A DNA stretch of 64,000 nucleotides from Durusdinium trenchii. Lineage: Eukaryota; Sar; Dinophyceae; Suessiales; Symbiodiniaceae. The position numbers were made by a program, and so were the translations under genes. Below, piece by piece: positions 32,323 to 45,056 of this stretch; position 1 is the stretch's first letter, and each line of letters opens with the position of its first letter. The DNA is taken from positions 255,820 through 319,819 of the forward strand of contig CAXAMN010003947.1 in the NCBI GenBank assembly GCA_963970005.1, read 5' to 3'. A model generated the notes under the pieces. The model saw nothing but the letters and a program-made list of their open reading frames with translations. It had not been told where the DNA came from and made no database searches.

Positions 32323-34884
32323 CTGCGCAGCACGGGGCAGTGGGGATGTTGGACCGGGGATGCAGGTCGGTGCCCATCCCGCTTCGAAACCACTTGTAGC
32401 CGGACATGATGCGATACAAACCTGAGACGCCACCACAACCTCGGGATCATGTCGACGCAGAAGATGTCAGAATATGTCAGGCTCCACTATTACTAACCTA
32501 ATATTTGTATATGTATATGCAATTATATATGTGGAACCAACTCCAAGTGCACCTGTTCCATCCTGTTCCAGCTAATTCATAGTGCTTCTTGGAATCTGGT
32601 CCTGGTCCAATTCGCGCCCGACCTGTGGGAAGCTGGGCCAGGGATCGCAGTCGAAGTCAATCTTCGCCTCGTGTGCCGAAGGGGTGGACTTCACCCTTTC
32701 CGGGAGACGACATCGTCTTCGCACATCGCAGGGTGCTAAGCAGAAGACACGACGCTGAGGCGCTCACCGAAAACCCCCTCAAAACCTGTCTCCAATCTTG
32801 CTGCATGAGGCTGAGAACTTTAGATGAACCAATCGTACGATTTGGAGTCGGTTCACTCCCTGAAAACATACCCTTAAAAATAGACCACCTTTAACTGAGA
32901 GGAAGAAACAGCCTTTCCCGTACTTGCACAGGGTAAACTATTTTCGAAGCTCTCACACGTGCGAAACACACCTTGCTTTTCCACCGCCAGCGGTCGATTT
33001 GCTTTGATCCACCGTTCGGCTTGGGTGCGTTCCGACACCAGAGTTGTTCGGACACTGAAGCGCGAGCACGCTGAGCACAAACGCGAAAAGATCTTTATTT
33101 GTGCCTTGGTGGAGTCTTTCTCGCTGGTTTCGACATTGGCCAAATGTATTGCCACGCCAAGAATCGGCCAAAATGGACCAATGGAAGAATGAGACTTTCA
33201 GAAAACGGCAACGGACTTTAAGCTGCCCCAATCCAACCAGCAAGTGAAATTGGTCTTTGACGTTTGAATCAAGTGCTGTGCGGATGTTGCTTCGCAACAT
33301 TCCTCAGCAATGCAAGTCAATGGTCACCGTCTTGCTGTTGACCCACGAGGAGCTGTTATCGACCTGGAAGTCCGCGCAGGTCGAAGTGTCTCTGCCAGTG
33401 CTGAAAGCTGAAGCAAATTTGAGAACAATCAGTGGCCCAGCAAGTCATGTTTGAACCTTGGCGATTGGAGGTCCAAGTCTTTGAGTCCCAAGCTCTTTGA
33501 CCCGGGCCGATTGCGGCAGAAATGTCCGACCCGACCGCGCTCGGAATCCTGAGGCGCTGGCAGAAAGCCAGTACACTCCTGGCATCTTTCAGCGTACCGG
33601 ATGATGTTGGCCCCTAAGGCCAAACCATCTAAAGTCACCATCTAAGCATCGTATATACATATAATATTATATAATATGTTATAGTTATATCCTCTTCCAA
33701 CTTGAACCAGTCCCCTTTTCAATCAAAAATTAATATCTCCCACCGCGAATCTTGGGGTCAGAGTCTGTTCAAACTATTGAACAAATTCAGTGGCTTCCTA
33801 TTCTCAAAAAACTGCTTGGAAATGAATGTTTGGTCAAGTCACCCTTCAAGCCAACCTTCTGACCACGATATCCGCTGCAACGTTCAGGAATGACCCCAGA
33901 ATGATAGCGTTCAGGTCTCAAGTCCCTTTGTGTCCTGAAATCACTTGGGACAGCCAGGAGATGTTCCATCTGGGCAAAAATTGTGCGGCGTTGCGGAGGG
34001 GTCTTTTAGGCTCCTATGGCATGGTCCTATGGTCCTATCCCTCTCATTGTTCATTCGGTCCTATTACTTTCTAGCCACCCTTTTGGTCATTCGGTCGATC
34101 TTGGCCCATCGATGACGGGCGTCCTTCTGCGGGAGCTTCGTACTCACTGGTGATGGCTTTCCGCAGAAAAAGTTTCTCCTTTCCGCAGAGTTGATGGAGA
34201 AAGTCTCAAAATGACTGCTGCGTCCAGGGACGAGGGACTGCCAATGCTGACCATAGAAACACCTATCTGATCGATGCTTCAGTGCTACGGTGACTGGGTC
34301 CTTTCTCCAGCAAGGTTAAAAAAAGACAGTGCCCCAGTCACAGCCTTGTGAAGTGAGAAGTCACTCGCATCCCACATGCGACTCGTCAGTCTAGATATAT
34401 AATATTGATGTGTCCCCCCCAGAAATACGTCTGTTCTATAGAATAAACATGGACACCAAATGAAGGCCATTGCAAACACACACCAAGCTGAGGGTAACAA
34501 AATGTTCAACGTATAGAAATTCAGTGTGCCCCAGCTGGGGGTGCCAAGCTCACCCAGAATTTCCAAGCGCCAAACAGTCAAAAAAGTTCTGTCCCTACTG
34601 AGCCCTCATGAAGGCATGGGAGCTATGCTGGTAGATCGTGGAGCTAAGTGGAAGCATGGTTTGGGGCGCCGATGATTTGTCGACGTTGATGATTGTCATC
34701 CAGACTCTATGGGGCGTGAGAGGGCACATCCAGGAATCCGACGCAGCTTCGCTGAGGATGTTTAGACTACGAGGGTTGGACAAAGCACGGGTCGCACCAT
34801 CCAAGAACCAAAGGGATCCCAGACAGGTGAGACAGGCACGGTTGGGATTTGAGACCATCATCCAAAAGCCATTCATCCTTTTGG

Positions 34885-34955
34885 AACAGCTTCCAGCATC
34901 TTCCAGCCACTCCAGCATCTTCCAGCCACTTCCAGCATCTTCCAGCCACATATTC
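34885..34955. repeat. About 20-bp minisatellite CCAGCATCTTCCAGCCACT
   Basis: Four near-identical copies of CCAGCATCTTCCAGCCACT with one-base length changes, so reading frames shift between copies. Confidence 0.8.
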
Positions 34956-36235
34956 AGTTTGTTTTCTCTCCTCTGCGATGAAGGCCAACTCCTCCTGCTG
35001 GCTTTCATCCTGCTGCGATGTGGCCGACATGGAGTGTGCGGCCAGGTGGAGAGTGCGGACGTTAGGAACCACTGGCTGTTGCATCCGCTGGCTCCTGCTC
35101 ACGAAAGATCTAACCAATGCAATATAACTTTATGTAACTACATGATATAACCTACTGAAGAAGAATCCGTGCGTCACGAGACCAGCACCGTCATGAGACC
35201 ATTGCGTCACAAGACCAAGAAACTCGGATGACAGGGGTGCAAAGGGTGATGCCTCCTTGAACACTGAGAAGAGAAGAGCCAGAGTGAACTTTGACCACCA
35301 ATTGAAGCCTTGCACCAGCTAGACCAAGTCCTCACTCCAACTTTATAGATCTGATGTTGGCCAGGACGTGCCAAGAGAAACCTCCTCCAACTGGCGCCGC
35401 TCACACCCCACCCATCGGCCAGCCTGCGGGAGGAAGGCCGTGTGGACCATGACCTGGGCCGGCTTGTCGCGGCGAGCGGAAGCCGCAGCTTCTGCAGGCG
35501 AGCCCGGGTCTTCAGTGTATGCACCCGGTGGATTGATACGCCACTCAAACTGAAGTGCTCGGCCAAAAAGGGGCTGCAAAGGCAAGAGATCCGCACAACG
35601 GTCGGTCCAGCGAGGGTTCTGTTCGATTCATTCCCTTACCTGACCATCTCTGATTTGAAACCAAAGGACGGAAAGTGAAACCAACTTGAAAGCCATCCCC
35701 GAACTGAACTCATTGGAGCTCGTTTCATTTGTAGACCTTCAGAACCTTCATGTCCAACTCCACAGAGCCGGGGTCCTTTTGGGGCCCTTCTCCAGCCGGA
35801 AAGCATCTGCACCGTCCTCCAGGATGGCTGTCCTTGGAGCCAAGGACCCAGAAAATCACCAGAGATGACATCCCTTGGTTTACTGTCAGAAATGAGAAGT
35901 GTCCGCCTTTCTACCTTCTTACAGTAGGAATGGAACGAATTCTGCAGACTGGCACACCACACTGGCACGCATCTTGAAAGATGAAGAGTGCCAAACTCGT
36001 GTTCCCCGGACAACTGCACATCCTTCGTCCTCCTTCTCCACAGTCCATCGCAGGTGGGCGAGATCATTGCACAACTTGAAAGAACATGTCACACACTAGG
36101 CACAGGGAAGTGGCACATCTTCACATCACACGTTTTTGCAGGTAGTTAGTCCGTATCTTCCATCAAACGTGGAAGAAGGAGCGTGGCTGTTCCTTCCGGC
36201 CTGTGAATGGGACTCAGGGTCTGGGGGTAATGCAG

Positions 36236-36310
36236 AGAACCCAAGCTCGATCCCTTATTCATTATATATATATATGGGTCTTGGACGAGGGAGTACCGAG
36301 CTTGGGTTCT
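36236..36310. repeat. 14-bp inverted repeat around a TA tract
   Basis: AGAACCCAAGCTCG at 36236-36249 is the exact reverse complement of CGAGCTTGGGTTCT at 36297-36310. The 47-bp loop contains an (AT)n run. This could be a small MITE-like insertion or a hairpin; no flanking duplication was identified. Confidence 0.6.
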
Positions 36311-37094
36311 TAGAAGGACCCTTATAGGGTTGTCCCTTATGTTTCTGCGTAATGACCCATACTAGCATGCTGCCTGGGTCATGCCCAACACAAATGGTCT
36401 CTAGGACCCGAGGACCCGACAGTTGGCACCCCTAATCCACTTGCTGGTTCGTTACCCTGAAAGGCAGATCTACCTCATGGATTTCATCACGCTCTTCCAC
36501 AGCCTCAAGAGGGCTCGCTCTTCCACCGTCACGTTCTTCTGGTCCCCACCGGCTTCCCTCCGGTTCCCGGCCGAGAGGCCACTCCAACTTCTGGCCCTGC
36601 TTCAGCCATCTGGACAGGAACTCCTGACGTGGCAGACAAAAACCGGGTGCTTTGGGGGGCCGGCTCGTGCGCCAGCTCGGGATGAAAGGCGCCAAGCTAC
36701 GGGCGGCGAGAGTCCAACAGTGTTTTGGATTGAACACATCGTCCGATCTGAGGCCCTTGTGACGTCCCTTTGGACATGATTAACCTCCTTTGTCCGCGAA
36801 ACCCTGTGAGGATCACCATTTCGATACATCCCAGGCTAAACACTGCCTTCGCGCTTGGCACGGGGGCTACCCAAGAGCTACCCTTATTTTGGGACATTCC
36901 AAATCAAACACCTCCAGGCCACGTCGGCGCCACCAAACCCGTTCATGTTGACGTCAACGGCCCGAGGTCGCAACATTGCCGCCGCTGGGCACGAGAAGGT
37001 GTGACCAACCTGGGTGCTGGCACCAGCGAACTGCAGGAAACCACAAGTGGAACATACTGTAGTCTTTTTTTTCTGGCCCACTCTGCGCCGCCCT

Positions 37095-37163
37095 CCTACT
37101 TAATTAAGTAGGCGCATTAAGTAGGCGCCTACTGAATTAAGTAGGCGCCTACTTAATTAAGTG
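37095..37163. repeat. Repeated palindrome with AAGTAGGCGCCTACTT core
   Basis: The perfect palindromes CCTACTTAATTAAGTAGG and AAGTAGGCGCCTACTT are interleaved and repeated two to three times, so the stretch is both tandem and self-complementary. Nearby (37170-37205) are CTACTAG words of the dispersed repeat family. Confidence 0.75.
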
Positions 37164-37209
37164 ATGGAGTAGTTCGCTACTAGTAATGCTTAAGCTACTA
37201 CCTACTGGA

Positions 37210-40200
37210 CGCAAGATAGCTATAGTGCCTCTTCAAGGAAGCTCCCCCGATTTGGTTCCTAGATTTTTAGGGACACTTAATATAACTTTGAAGTTTTGAA
37301 GGGGGCATCGGTAGACCCCCGAAACCACCGTCAGCCTCCTGTTTGTGGTCGGTGGCTGGCATGGGCACCCGAGCACAGATGGCCACAGGTTTCTTCCACG
37401 AAGGAATGGATGGCTTTCGCTTCCATCAAGTCCGCCACCTCCTGGCAGACAAGCTGAGTCGAGCTGGTGGTTTAGTTGTTGAGTGTGTCCCGCCTCCAAC
37501 CGTAAAACCAGACCAACCAAACAGTTAATGGTGTTTTTTTTCGAAAATTCCCACCCAACCATAAGAAGCGAGAACGAACGAACACGCAAGAGCGAAGGTC
37601 AGGGCAGGACCTGGCAGGGGCCCGGGCTGGGTTTGGGGCTCCGAACCGGTGCTCTCCATACCTCATACACATTGCTTTGAGAGCCAAGGCCCTTGGGCCT
37701 ACCTATGGCCACAAGAACAACCTTTAGCCAGGCTATTCAGAACATCTCTCTGCTAAGTATGGGAGCAAACCCTCAAACTTACAAAGGATTTGAGGACTAT
37801 TTTGCGGACACCTCTTCAGCAAACCATCTCTGCCAGTCTCATGACCCTTTGCATCTTCCCAGTCCTCAAAGGGAATCCCAGTGGGCCTCACTTTGATCTT
37901 TGCTTTCATCCGCTCGTTGAAGATCAGAGACAAAAAGTTAAAGAGCCTCGGAGAAACTCGGCGTCGTACGGGACCGAGCCGGGGACCGTCGCCGACCGCC
38001 TTCGGACCGTCCAGACGCAGAAGGAGCGCTTCAGAAAATCGAACTTGGTCAGAATGACGTTCAGAGCCAAAGATGCTTCAAGAAGGCAAACAAGGCAACA
38101 AACAAATGACCATACGAGAAGTGGGTTTTGGTTGCCCTGGTGACCCTGGAGGCCAGCGGCCATGCCATGGAGCCCTTATCAACTCGTCCATGAGAGGGTC
38201 CCTGGATGTGCATGGCGCTTCCACGCCCAACTCGGCCGTGCCACCCTGAGAAGCTCGAGGTGGAGTTCAGCACGGCGACCTTGAGGGAAAAGGCCCGCTG
38301 GCTTGGAGAATCTGGGTGTTCAACAGGATTGATGTTGGGATCTTTTCATCAGGCTCTCTGGATATTCTCATCAATTCTTCAAGAATTTGGAGAGTAAATT
38401 TCATCTTCTACCTACTCCTGCATCCCAAAGCAAACGCCCTCGCCTGGTGAATCATCTCAGGATAGAAATCCTGCACGATGCTCAAGATGTTCCTCACGGC
38501 ACGGGTAGCGCGTAAACAGCCTTCCAGCCTCCCAGCCCTCGAGTGTTTCTTTTGATACATCTTCAGAACCATTTTGCACCCAAATTGCAGTTCTTCAGCA
38601 GCACATGGCACCCATGTTCAGAAACCACCACAAAACGCCCACCATTTGCTGCTGAAGAACTTGATCTTCGATAGCTGCGTAGCACCCTCAGTGAGCAAGG
38701 TACTGATCGACGCACCATTCATGTCCCGTACCTGCCGAACACGGATGCGAGCTCCGATGGAGACAGAATCACTCAAAGCACCAATATGCCAACATGCTTT
38801 CAAACAGGACAAACGAAAATGGTATGAACATGACCGTGTGGTCCTCGAGTTTACGATGTTGCTTTGTGCAGCTGGCGGAGAGCCAAAGCCCAGATCAAAC
38901 CAACCATGTGCACCCTCATCCTCTGGTAGATGAAGATCGGGTCCCACATAATGAAGGAACCCCAAAACACCCCAAACCAACTCTGTTTCAAACGCAGTTG
39001 GATCTGCCTCATGCATCAAACCCTGAAGCCCCTTCTCTATACAAAGTCCAGACGTGGGTGGAATCTTCACCACCAACCATACATTCTAGGATGCTCCAAA
39101 ATGGCCGTGAAAGAGGCCTAAACCCGAAGAAACCGTCGGTCGTCGGTCGACCTGTGGGCCCGGTGCCTCAAAGAACTTCACCATGCGGCGCCTCGGTGTG
39201 CAGGGCCACACCCAGGCCGGGTGGGATCCCGTCATCTCTACTGGTTGGTCCGCACGAGTCCGTGGTGGTCAAAACTGAGAGACTCTTGGTCCACTAAAAG
39301 AGCAAATAAAATGAAGTGAAGTAGACTACTGTACTGGAGGTCAGCCTATCAAGGTTTAGGATCAGTTTGCGGCTCTGGGTTTTGACCAACAGGATCTCAC
39401 AGCCGAATTCTGGTCTCATGAACAACAAAACAACTTTGACCCAAATCCGTCAAGGGAAGCCAGGTGAATCGAAACTCTTTTCCCTCACCCAACCTTGGAG
39501 TAGACGTGTTGAGTTTCAGACCAAAACTTTAAGCCATGCCAAACCCCCCAAAAAATATCCGTATTGCTAATATCCATTGAAATCATTGCAGGTCTAAAAC
39601 CCTGTGCGCAGAGAAAAATCGTTGTTTTCGCAAAGGTTCATCCCCCGCACCAATGGCCCACGCACAAAGGCCACATCATCATCAGAGGGAGGCCCACGGT
39701 GTTGAACGAAAGCTAGGGCAATGGGTGTGGGCAAAAGTGTATCACCCTGTATTCCTGGTTCAAAAAAAATGACATCAACGATCACCCGCGTCTCACAGCT
39801 TTGGCACCAGCATGGGGAACCCATTGGTACCCTCGATGCACGGACGTCAACGGGGGCATCCACAAAGGTTGAGCATGGCAGGTGTCTCACAGACAACATG
39901 TGTCCTAGCTGGGTAATTCAGAACAAGTACCAGAACTGGACTATAGGCTGTCAACACACCCAGGTCACCCAAGTGGGCTTATTCTCTTGACGGTATCCGG
40001 CAGCGATTCTTTTCAGTGATGTAAACCAGAAGCGACCAATGAGCCAACCAAGCAAGAAATGCGAGCCTATCCAACACTTTCTCCAGCCAACTTGGGCGTG
40101 CCAGACTCCCGAACCCCCTAGCTGACGCAGGTTTCCTCCGCCTTCACAGGCACCACCAACTTGATTCGCTTCGGGCACTGCTTCTTGCTGAGGTTGTGTA

Positions 40201-40850
40201 GCACCAGCCAGCGTTGCTCCAGCTGGGATAGCAAGAAGTCATCTCCTAAAGGGCGAACGGCCTGGGAAACTGTGGGTTTTGTGTGGCCTGCACATGCGTT
40301 CTTTTTTCCTAACATGGCCTGAAAGTCCTCCATGGCCCCTAAACTAGGGACTTTGACTGGGTGAAACTCAGATCCTCAGAAAGACCCCCAACAAAACATC
40401 GACTTCAAAAGGCCTCCCCAACTCTTCGGCTGTTGGAACTCAATTCGGCCAAGCGTCGAGCTTCGTCGCCATACTGAGCGGGAACGGAGCGAGACGAATG
40501 ACAAACGCATGTAAAGGTGAGCAGACCATTAGGACCATTGGTTCTGAAGAATGATCCTATCGAAAACAAAAGAGCATTGCTTGGATCCGGTGAGGAACTC
40601 TTTTCATGCTCATTTCGGCTCTCGCTTCGAGCCTCAAACCTGACCAAAAACCTCGAGCTCTCGCAGGAGGCGCTCTTCTGGCACCCCCCCTCAAAAAAGG
40701 ACCTGACTTGCTCGGCTGGTGACTCTCCGGTTCCCGGTTCCCACCAGTTGGTGCTCGCCCAGGGGCTCTCTCCAACGTCTCGAAATCCACCCGGCGAACC
40801 TCACGACCGCGGAGCGGAGCCGACGGGAGCCGAGCCGTGCGCGCGGGAAA
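37210..40850. other. No supported gene; ambiguous open frames
   Basis: Several minus-strand stretches look protein-like (for example at about 38.6-38.75 kb and 38.88-38.96 kb), but competing frames look equally good and no exon pair with matching phase was found. On the plus strand a CGGTGAGT donor-like site is present at about 40852. Confidence 0.35.
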
Positions 40851-40892
40851 CGGTGAGTCACTGGCTCAAGGACACAAGTGGTCCTAAGAGGT

Positions 40893-41141
40893 TCATGTTG
40901 GGATGGGAATGTAGTCACTATAGTTCTTCACGGTAATGCTCCAAGCCAAAATAGACCCCAAGGCCTGCAGCCGTCCGCTGTGTGGTTGGTCTGGGTCCGT
41001 GATCTGTCCCAAAATCAGATGGCGAGGCACCACGGAGGCAATGATGGGCAAGGCATTCATGGAGCGCCCGTTGATGACTCTAACTGGGAAGCATGGCAGC
41101 CTTGGCAACGTTGGATGAGCGACCGACGGACAGGTGGCCAA
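40893..41141 (-). CDS. Candidate 3' terminal exon, unknown product
   Basis: A minus-strand frame of 82 codons ending in TGA, with residues such as RVINGRSMNALPIIASVVPR and SILAWSITVKNYSDYIPIPT at the end. Codon use is balanced, but the acceptor was not fixed and no family is recognised. Confidence 0.3.
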   Translation of the reverse strand: MATCPSVAHPTLPRLPCFPVRVINGRSMNALPIIASVVPRHLILGQITDPDQPHSGRLQALGSILAWSITVKNYSDYIPIPT

Positions 41142-42234
41142 TCAAAAGGTAGCGATGTTTGCTTTAGCAGTCTGAGTATGGCTCAATAGTGGTGCCCAAT
41201 AGGGTCTCCCGCAGCCATTCATTGGGAAAGAACTTATCTTATACAAATGCAAATTATAAACCAACATAGGCTAAAGCAATCCAAACCTTAGACTGGCTAA
41301 ACCACATAAAAATAAAACAAAGACTAACTGACTGACTAATACATTTTTATGTGTTAGACATAGACCAGACTTGACTGAATATTATATAAAGTTCCGATAC
41401 CATATGTTTCAGTCAAATCTTCCCAGCAGGTAACTCCAAGCGAGTGGATCGAAAATATGCAAAGGCCTTGAATTGTTGATTGTTTGCATGGTTTGGACAT
41501 CTCTAGGTAAGCTCTCGGAAAAAAAGAAAAAAAGATCGTTGCCTCTAGCGGAACCTGGTCAGATCAAATACCTGCTGACCTGAGACGGAATGAGTTGAAA
41601 CGGAAAGGGAGGTGAAGTGAAAAAAGCACATGATCTTTCCGTTCAGCCATGGCATGCCATGGGGCAGTTCGTTTGCTCTGGGCAGGACATTGAGATCCAT
41701 CTCTGTGGCGTTGAGGACTTCCTCTCTGACTTCCTGCGTTTGAGGTCGCAGGTCTGAAGCCCGCACCACTGGGCGCCAGTCTCCCACGACCCGAACTGAA
41801 TTCCGGTAGATGATTGTCTGTCAGTGATGTTACTGGTAGACCTCGTCTCGGGCCCCCGCCCATTCTGTGCATGTTTGATACGCGAAAGAACGTTTCCCCT
41901 AGAGAAAACAAGTCCATGGCATTTCCAATGCAAGGGTGTGGAGACCCGCAATGAGGCCCTCTGCAACCGCTAGAAACCATCTCGTGTTGCCACAGAGTTT
42001 CGTTGACTCCAATGAGAGGACATCTTGGAACACCTCGAATCTTGGGAATCTTGGCATAAATCAAGATCCAACATGATCCAACATCGGATGAGTTGACCCA
42101 GTGGGCCTATCTGACGGGAGATCCAACTGAGCGACGTTCAAACTGTTTCTGGTGATCATTTGGTCATGCGCAAATGGCTCCGGCAAACCCGCACACAGAA
42201 CCAGCAGGCAGCTCCTTGATGGGCGATCTGCTAA

Positions 42235-42622
42235 TCAACTCCAGCCTGGAAAGTGACAAAGAGCCACGAGCTCCAAAAGCATTCTTGGAAGCCCGGGTGC
42301 AAAACCACCCATAAAAGCTCTATGATACCCAGCTTGATCAGCTTTGAAGAAATGTATCCATGTTGATGTGAAAACCTGTGAGAATCCATCAACCTCGTGT
42401 TGAACATGATTGAACGTGTCTTTCAAGATCGGGTAGATGGATCCAATACTGTCATATTACTGTCACATTTGATCGATCTGTGCGAAACCAAGTCCCTCCG
42501 CGTTCGTCCTCCACCAACGGTCGATCAAACCCGAATGTCGGCCCAGGTGCCGGTAGTCGATGGCCTGGGCGAGGGTGACGTGGTTGAACCGCCCATGGCT
42601 GGTTTCTTTGAATTCGACCACC
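42235..42622 (-). CDS. Two candidate terminal exons with matching phase, unknown product
   Basis: Exon 42622-42484 (139 nt, GAG|G acceptor, GC donor) reads VVEFKETSHGRFNHVTLAQA and AIDYRHLGRHSGLIDRWWR. Exon 42375-42235 (141 nt, CACAG|G acceptor) reads VFTSTWIHFFKADQAGYHRA and ends LVALCHFPGWS with TGA. The phase joins cleanly and both junctions follow the splice rules of the E2 and kinase genes, which makes a real 3' gene end likely. I do not recognise the protein. Upstream exons should lie above 42.7 kb. Confidence 0.4.
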
Positions 42623-43408
42623 CTCCTCGGTGGAGACACCTCTGCTGAGATTGGCCAAGAACTATTTAGTATTTATATATTTTCATCTTGGGATATCGGA
42701 TATCTTGGGACTCTTTTCAGAGGTACGAGTAAAACATAATACTTCAAACCACTTTAACTCTAACCCCTCGGGTCTAACCACCTAACCACCTTTCGAGGAC
42801 CTCAAACTGATCAGCTTAACGACAAAGGGATACAGTGTGGCTCAGTGTGAGTGGCTTTTGGATGAATCTTGAACGAGGTCCAAACCGTTGAACGGCTTCC
42901 GCCTCTTCTGACTGTTGTTCATCGAACGTATCACCTTGCAATGTCTTGTATAACCGTCTATGTAAAGTGTCGAACGGTATTTGTTGTCAAACCTTTCTGC
43001 GCAAGTCGTGACGTTCGTGCGGCTTTTCGACCGGCCCATCATCCAAACTCTGCGTTCCGGGCGCCTTCCCCATGTACTGCGCTGCCTCCTTGGGGTTGTT
43101 CCCATGGCCTCGAGTATGTGGTGCGGAACCGGAGATCCTCTCAGACCCGTTGCGTGGACGAATGCGTCGGAACCCTCCAAAAGAAGCAGAAAAGAAAACT
43201 GCTGGAGTTCGTCGCAACACCGAGGCTTTGGATCCAAACCTCGGTCCCGAGGCGCCTCGGAGGAAACGGCAGAAGCAGAGATCATCCACCAAGTCCTCGG
43301 TGCGGTCGACTTCGATTGCCCTCGTGTCGCGAGCGCTGAAATGGCCACACAAACAGGGTGTGACCTCAGGAGATGAGCAGATCGACCTCGTTCGTTCCTC
43401 TTGGCATC

Positions 43409-43651
43409 TCATGTCGGAATGGGATCCGGTGCATCACGAAGCCATTCTTTCCCAGTCCATCTGTTGGGGAAGAAAAAGAAAAGAATGCCTGTGAAAGGCA
43501 TGCACAGCACGTCACCGTGCTGTTCCCGTCGTCTCCTCACCGCCACTTCGCCTCGGGGAGTTCCTCCAGGGGCCCCAGGAGTTGTCGCATCTCCTCGATG
43601 AGGGGCTCCTGGACCAGTCGCGCGAAGAGGGGCCGGGCCCACGGTGATCTT
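43409..43651 (-). CDS. Candidate exon pair, unknown product
   Basis: At about 43651-43551 the minus strand reads PWARPLFARLVQEPLIEEMR then QLLGPLEELPEAKW and meets a GTGAGG donor. After a 12-base pyrimidine run and ACAG acceptor at about 43469, the joined frame gives WTGKEWLRDAPDPIPT and a TGA at 43409. Donor and acceptor are both strong. The upstream acceptor phase does not fit the 44703-44777 exon directly. Confidence 0.3.
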   Translation of the reverse strand, partial: KITVGPAPLRATGPGAPHRGDATTPGAPGGTPRGEVAVRRRREQHGDVLCMPFTGILFFFFPNRWTGKEWLRDAPDPIPT

Positions 43652-44702
43652 CTAGGAGAGGTCATCCCGTCCCTGTTTCATCTACCGTGTTTTCCAATGG
43701 TTTCCAACATCTTCTTAGCCCAACCCTATCATACAATAAACTATGTTCATGCAATCATGCACATGCGGGCAACATACCGAGCCATCCAAAGTGCCAGATC
43801 AAACCAGCTCCTCCTCTTCACGGATCCACTCCAATTCGCTCTCCATGGCACAAGCACCGGTGCTCAATTGGCCGAAAACTCTGTCAGATACCGTGGGGCT
43901 GACTGTGGAAATGTTCGGTGACTGTGGTGAGCTATGAAATTGCTTTGTCGGTGCGAAGACGTCTTGAAGCGAAAGGAGGTGGCTTGGATCTGGAAGGTGG
44001 AGCTGGGCTACTATCAGTTGTTCAAAAAGAGTGTGCGATTCAATGGCTATGCAGGTTCATGGTTGCACGTCAATGACGGGTCAGAGCTGATATGCACAGC
44101 AAATTCCGATCACCTCATTGGAACACTTGTCCTGCACACAAGTAGCACCAAAGCACCACTTTGGAAATCTAACGCTTTCGTGGCAAATCTGCGTGCATTT
44201 TGAACACCTCCAGTGCTGCGGGACAGTGGCGGCATCTCTCAATCGGCAGGTCTTGGGTCCTTGACCTCTGCACCTCTTGCAAAGAGACCTCGAAAGAAGG
44301 ACACCCAAGTGTCAGTTCCCTGCGAATGGCGATGTGAAAAGCCAGGGGCCGTGACATGCTGCAGTTTGTAGTAGATGGAGTTCATCGTTGCACTGCCACA
44401 ACCTCAGTTGAAGCAACAGGCTGCTCTTCGAAGTGGCTGGTGTTTTCGTGGCTCTTTACCAGGTCAAGGGCTTGTCCATTTGTTGAATCCCGTTGATTCG
44501 TGGTTGTTCGTTCAGGTCTTTGGGTCTATGGGTGAGTCATCACCCTCCTTGTCACAAGAAGGATTGGCTGGATCCCCAGAAGGTGACCCGGCTTCATCAG
44601 CTCAGTCACCAGGATTCAGCGTCCAGATGGGGCGAATCGTCGCCGTTTTCCCCCAGACAGAGGCGGTCGAGACCACGGCGCCTTCGCCCCCGGGGGCCTC
44701 AC

Positions 44703-44777
44703 TTCCTCCAGGTGTTGCCTTCCTTGAAAGCGCTGAAAGAAGAACTCATTGAGCACCCGAACCCAGAACTCCGACAC
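44703..44777 (-). CDS. Candidate 75-nt exon, unknown product
   Basis: Minus strand, GGGAG|G acceptor, GTGAGG donor, exactly 25 codons: VSEFWVRVLNEFFFQRFQGR and on. Strong splice sites and clean phase. It lies 0.3 kb downstream of the last resolved kinase exon and may be part of that gene or of the next. Confidence 0.35.
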
Positions 44778-45056
44778 CTCCCATTGTAGCGGGCTCCAAA
44801 AGAGCTGTAGGAGGCCAGGCCTGCGAGGCCAGGCCAATCAGACACCTCCCAGACAGGTATCTCCAAACCCTAAGCTCCCAGACGGGTATCCCGCAGCTGC
44901 TCTCCAAACACGTCCTGACAGGTATCGCCACGGTTATAGGGACCCATCTTCGTGGTATCGCCACGAGGTGAGAGGTAGCTCGTACGAAGGAACAGCAGAA
45001 TCCATGCAAAGCCACAAAGCAGCCACAGTGCAGCTGATAACAGAGCGATAGCAGTC

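Noticed and set aside
38618-39076. Minus-strand 152-codon frame
   Set aside because: At least two frames look equally protein-like here (for example a competing MWDPIFIYQRMRVHMV reading), so no call is made.
43934-44203. Plus-strand frame of 89 codons starting at an ATG (EVAWIWKVELGYYQLF)
   Set aside because: The minus strand of the same stretch is equally open and Cys-rich, neither shows splice or homology support, and the strand cannot be chosen.
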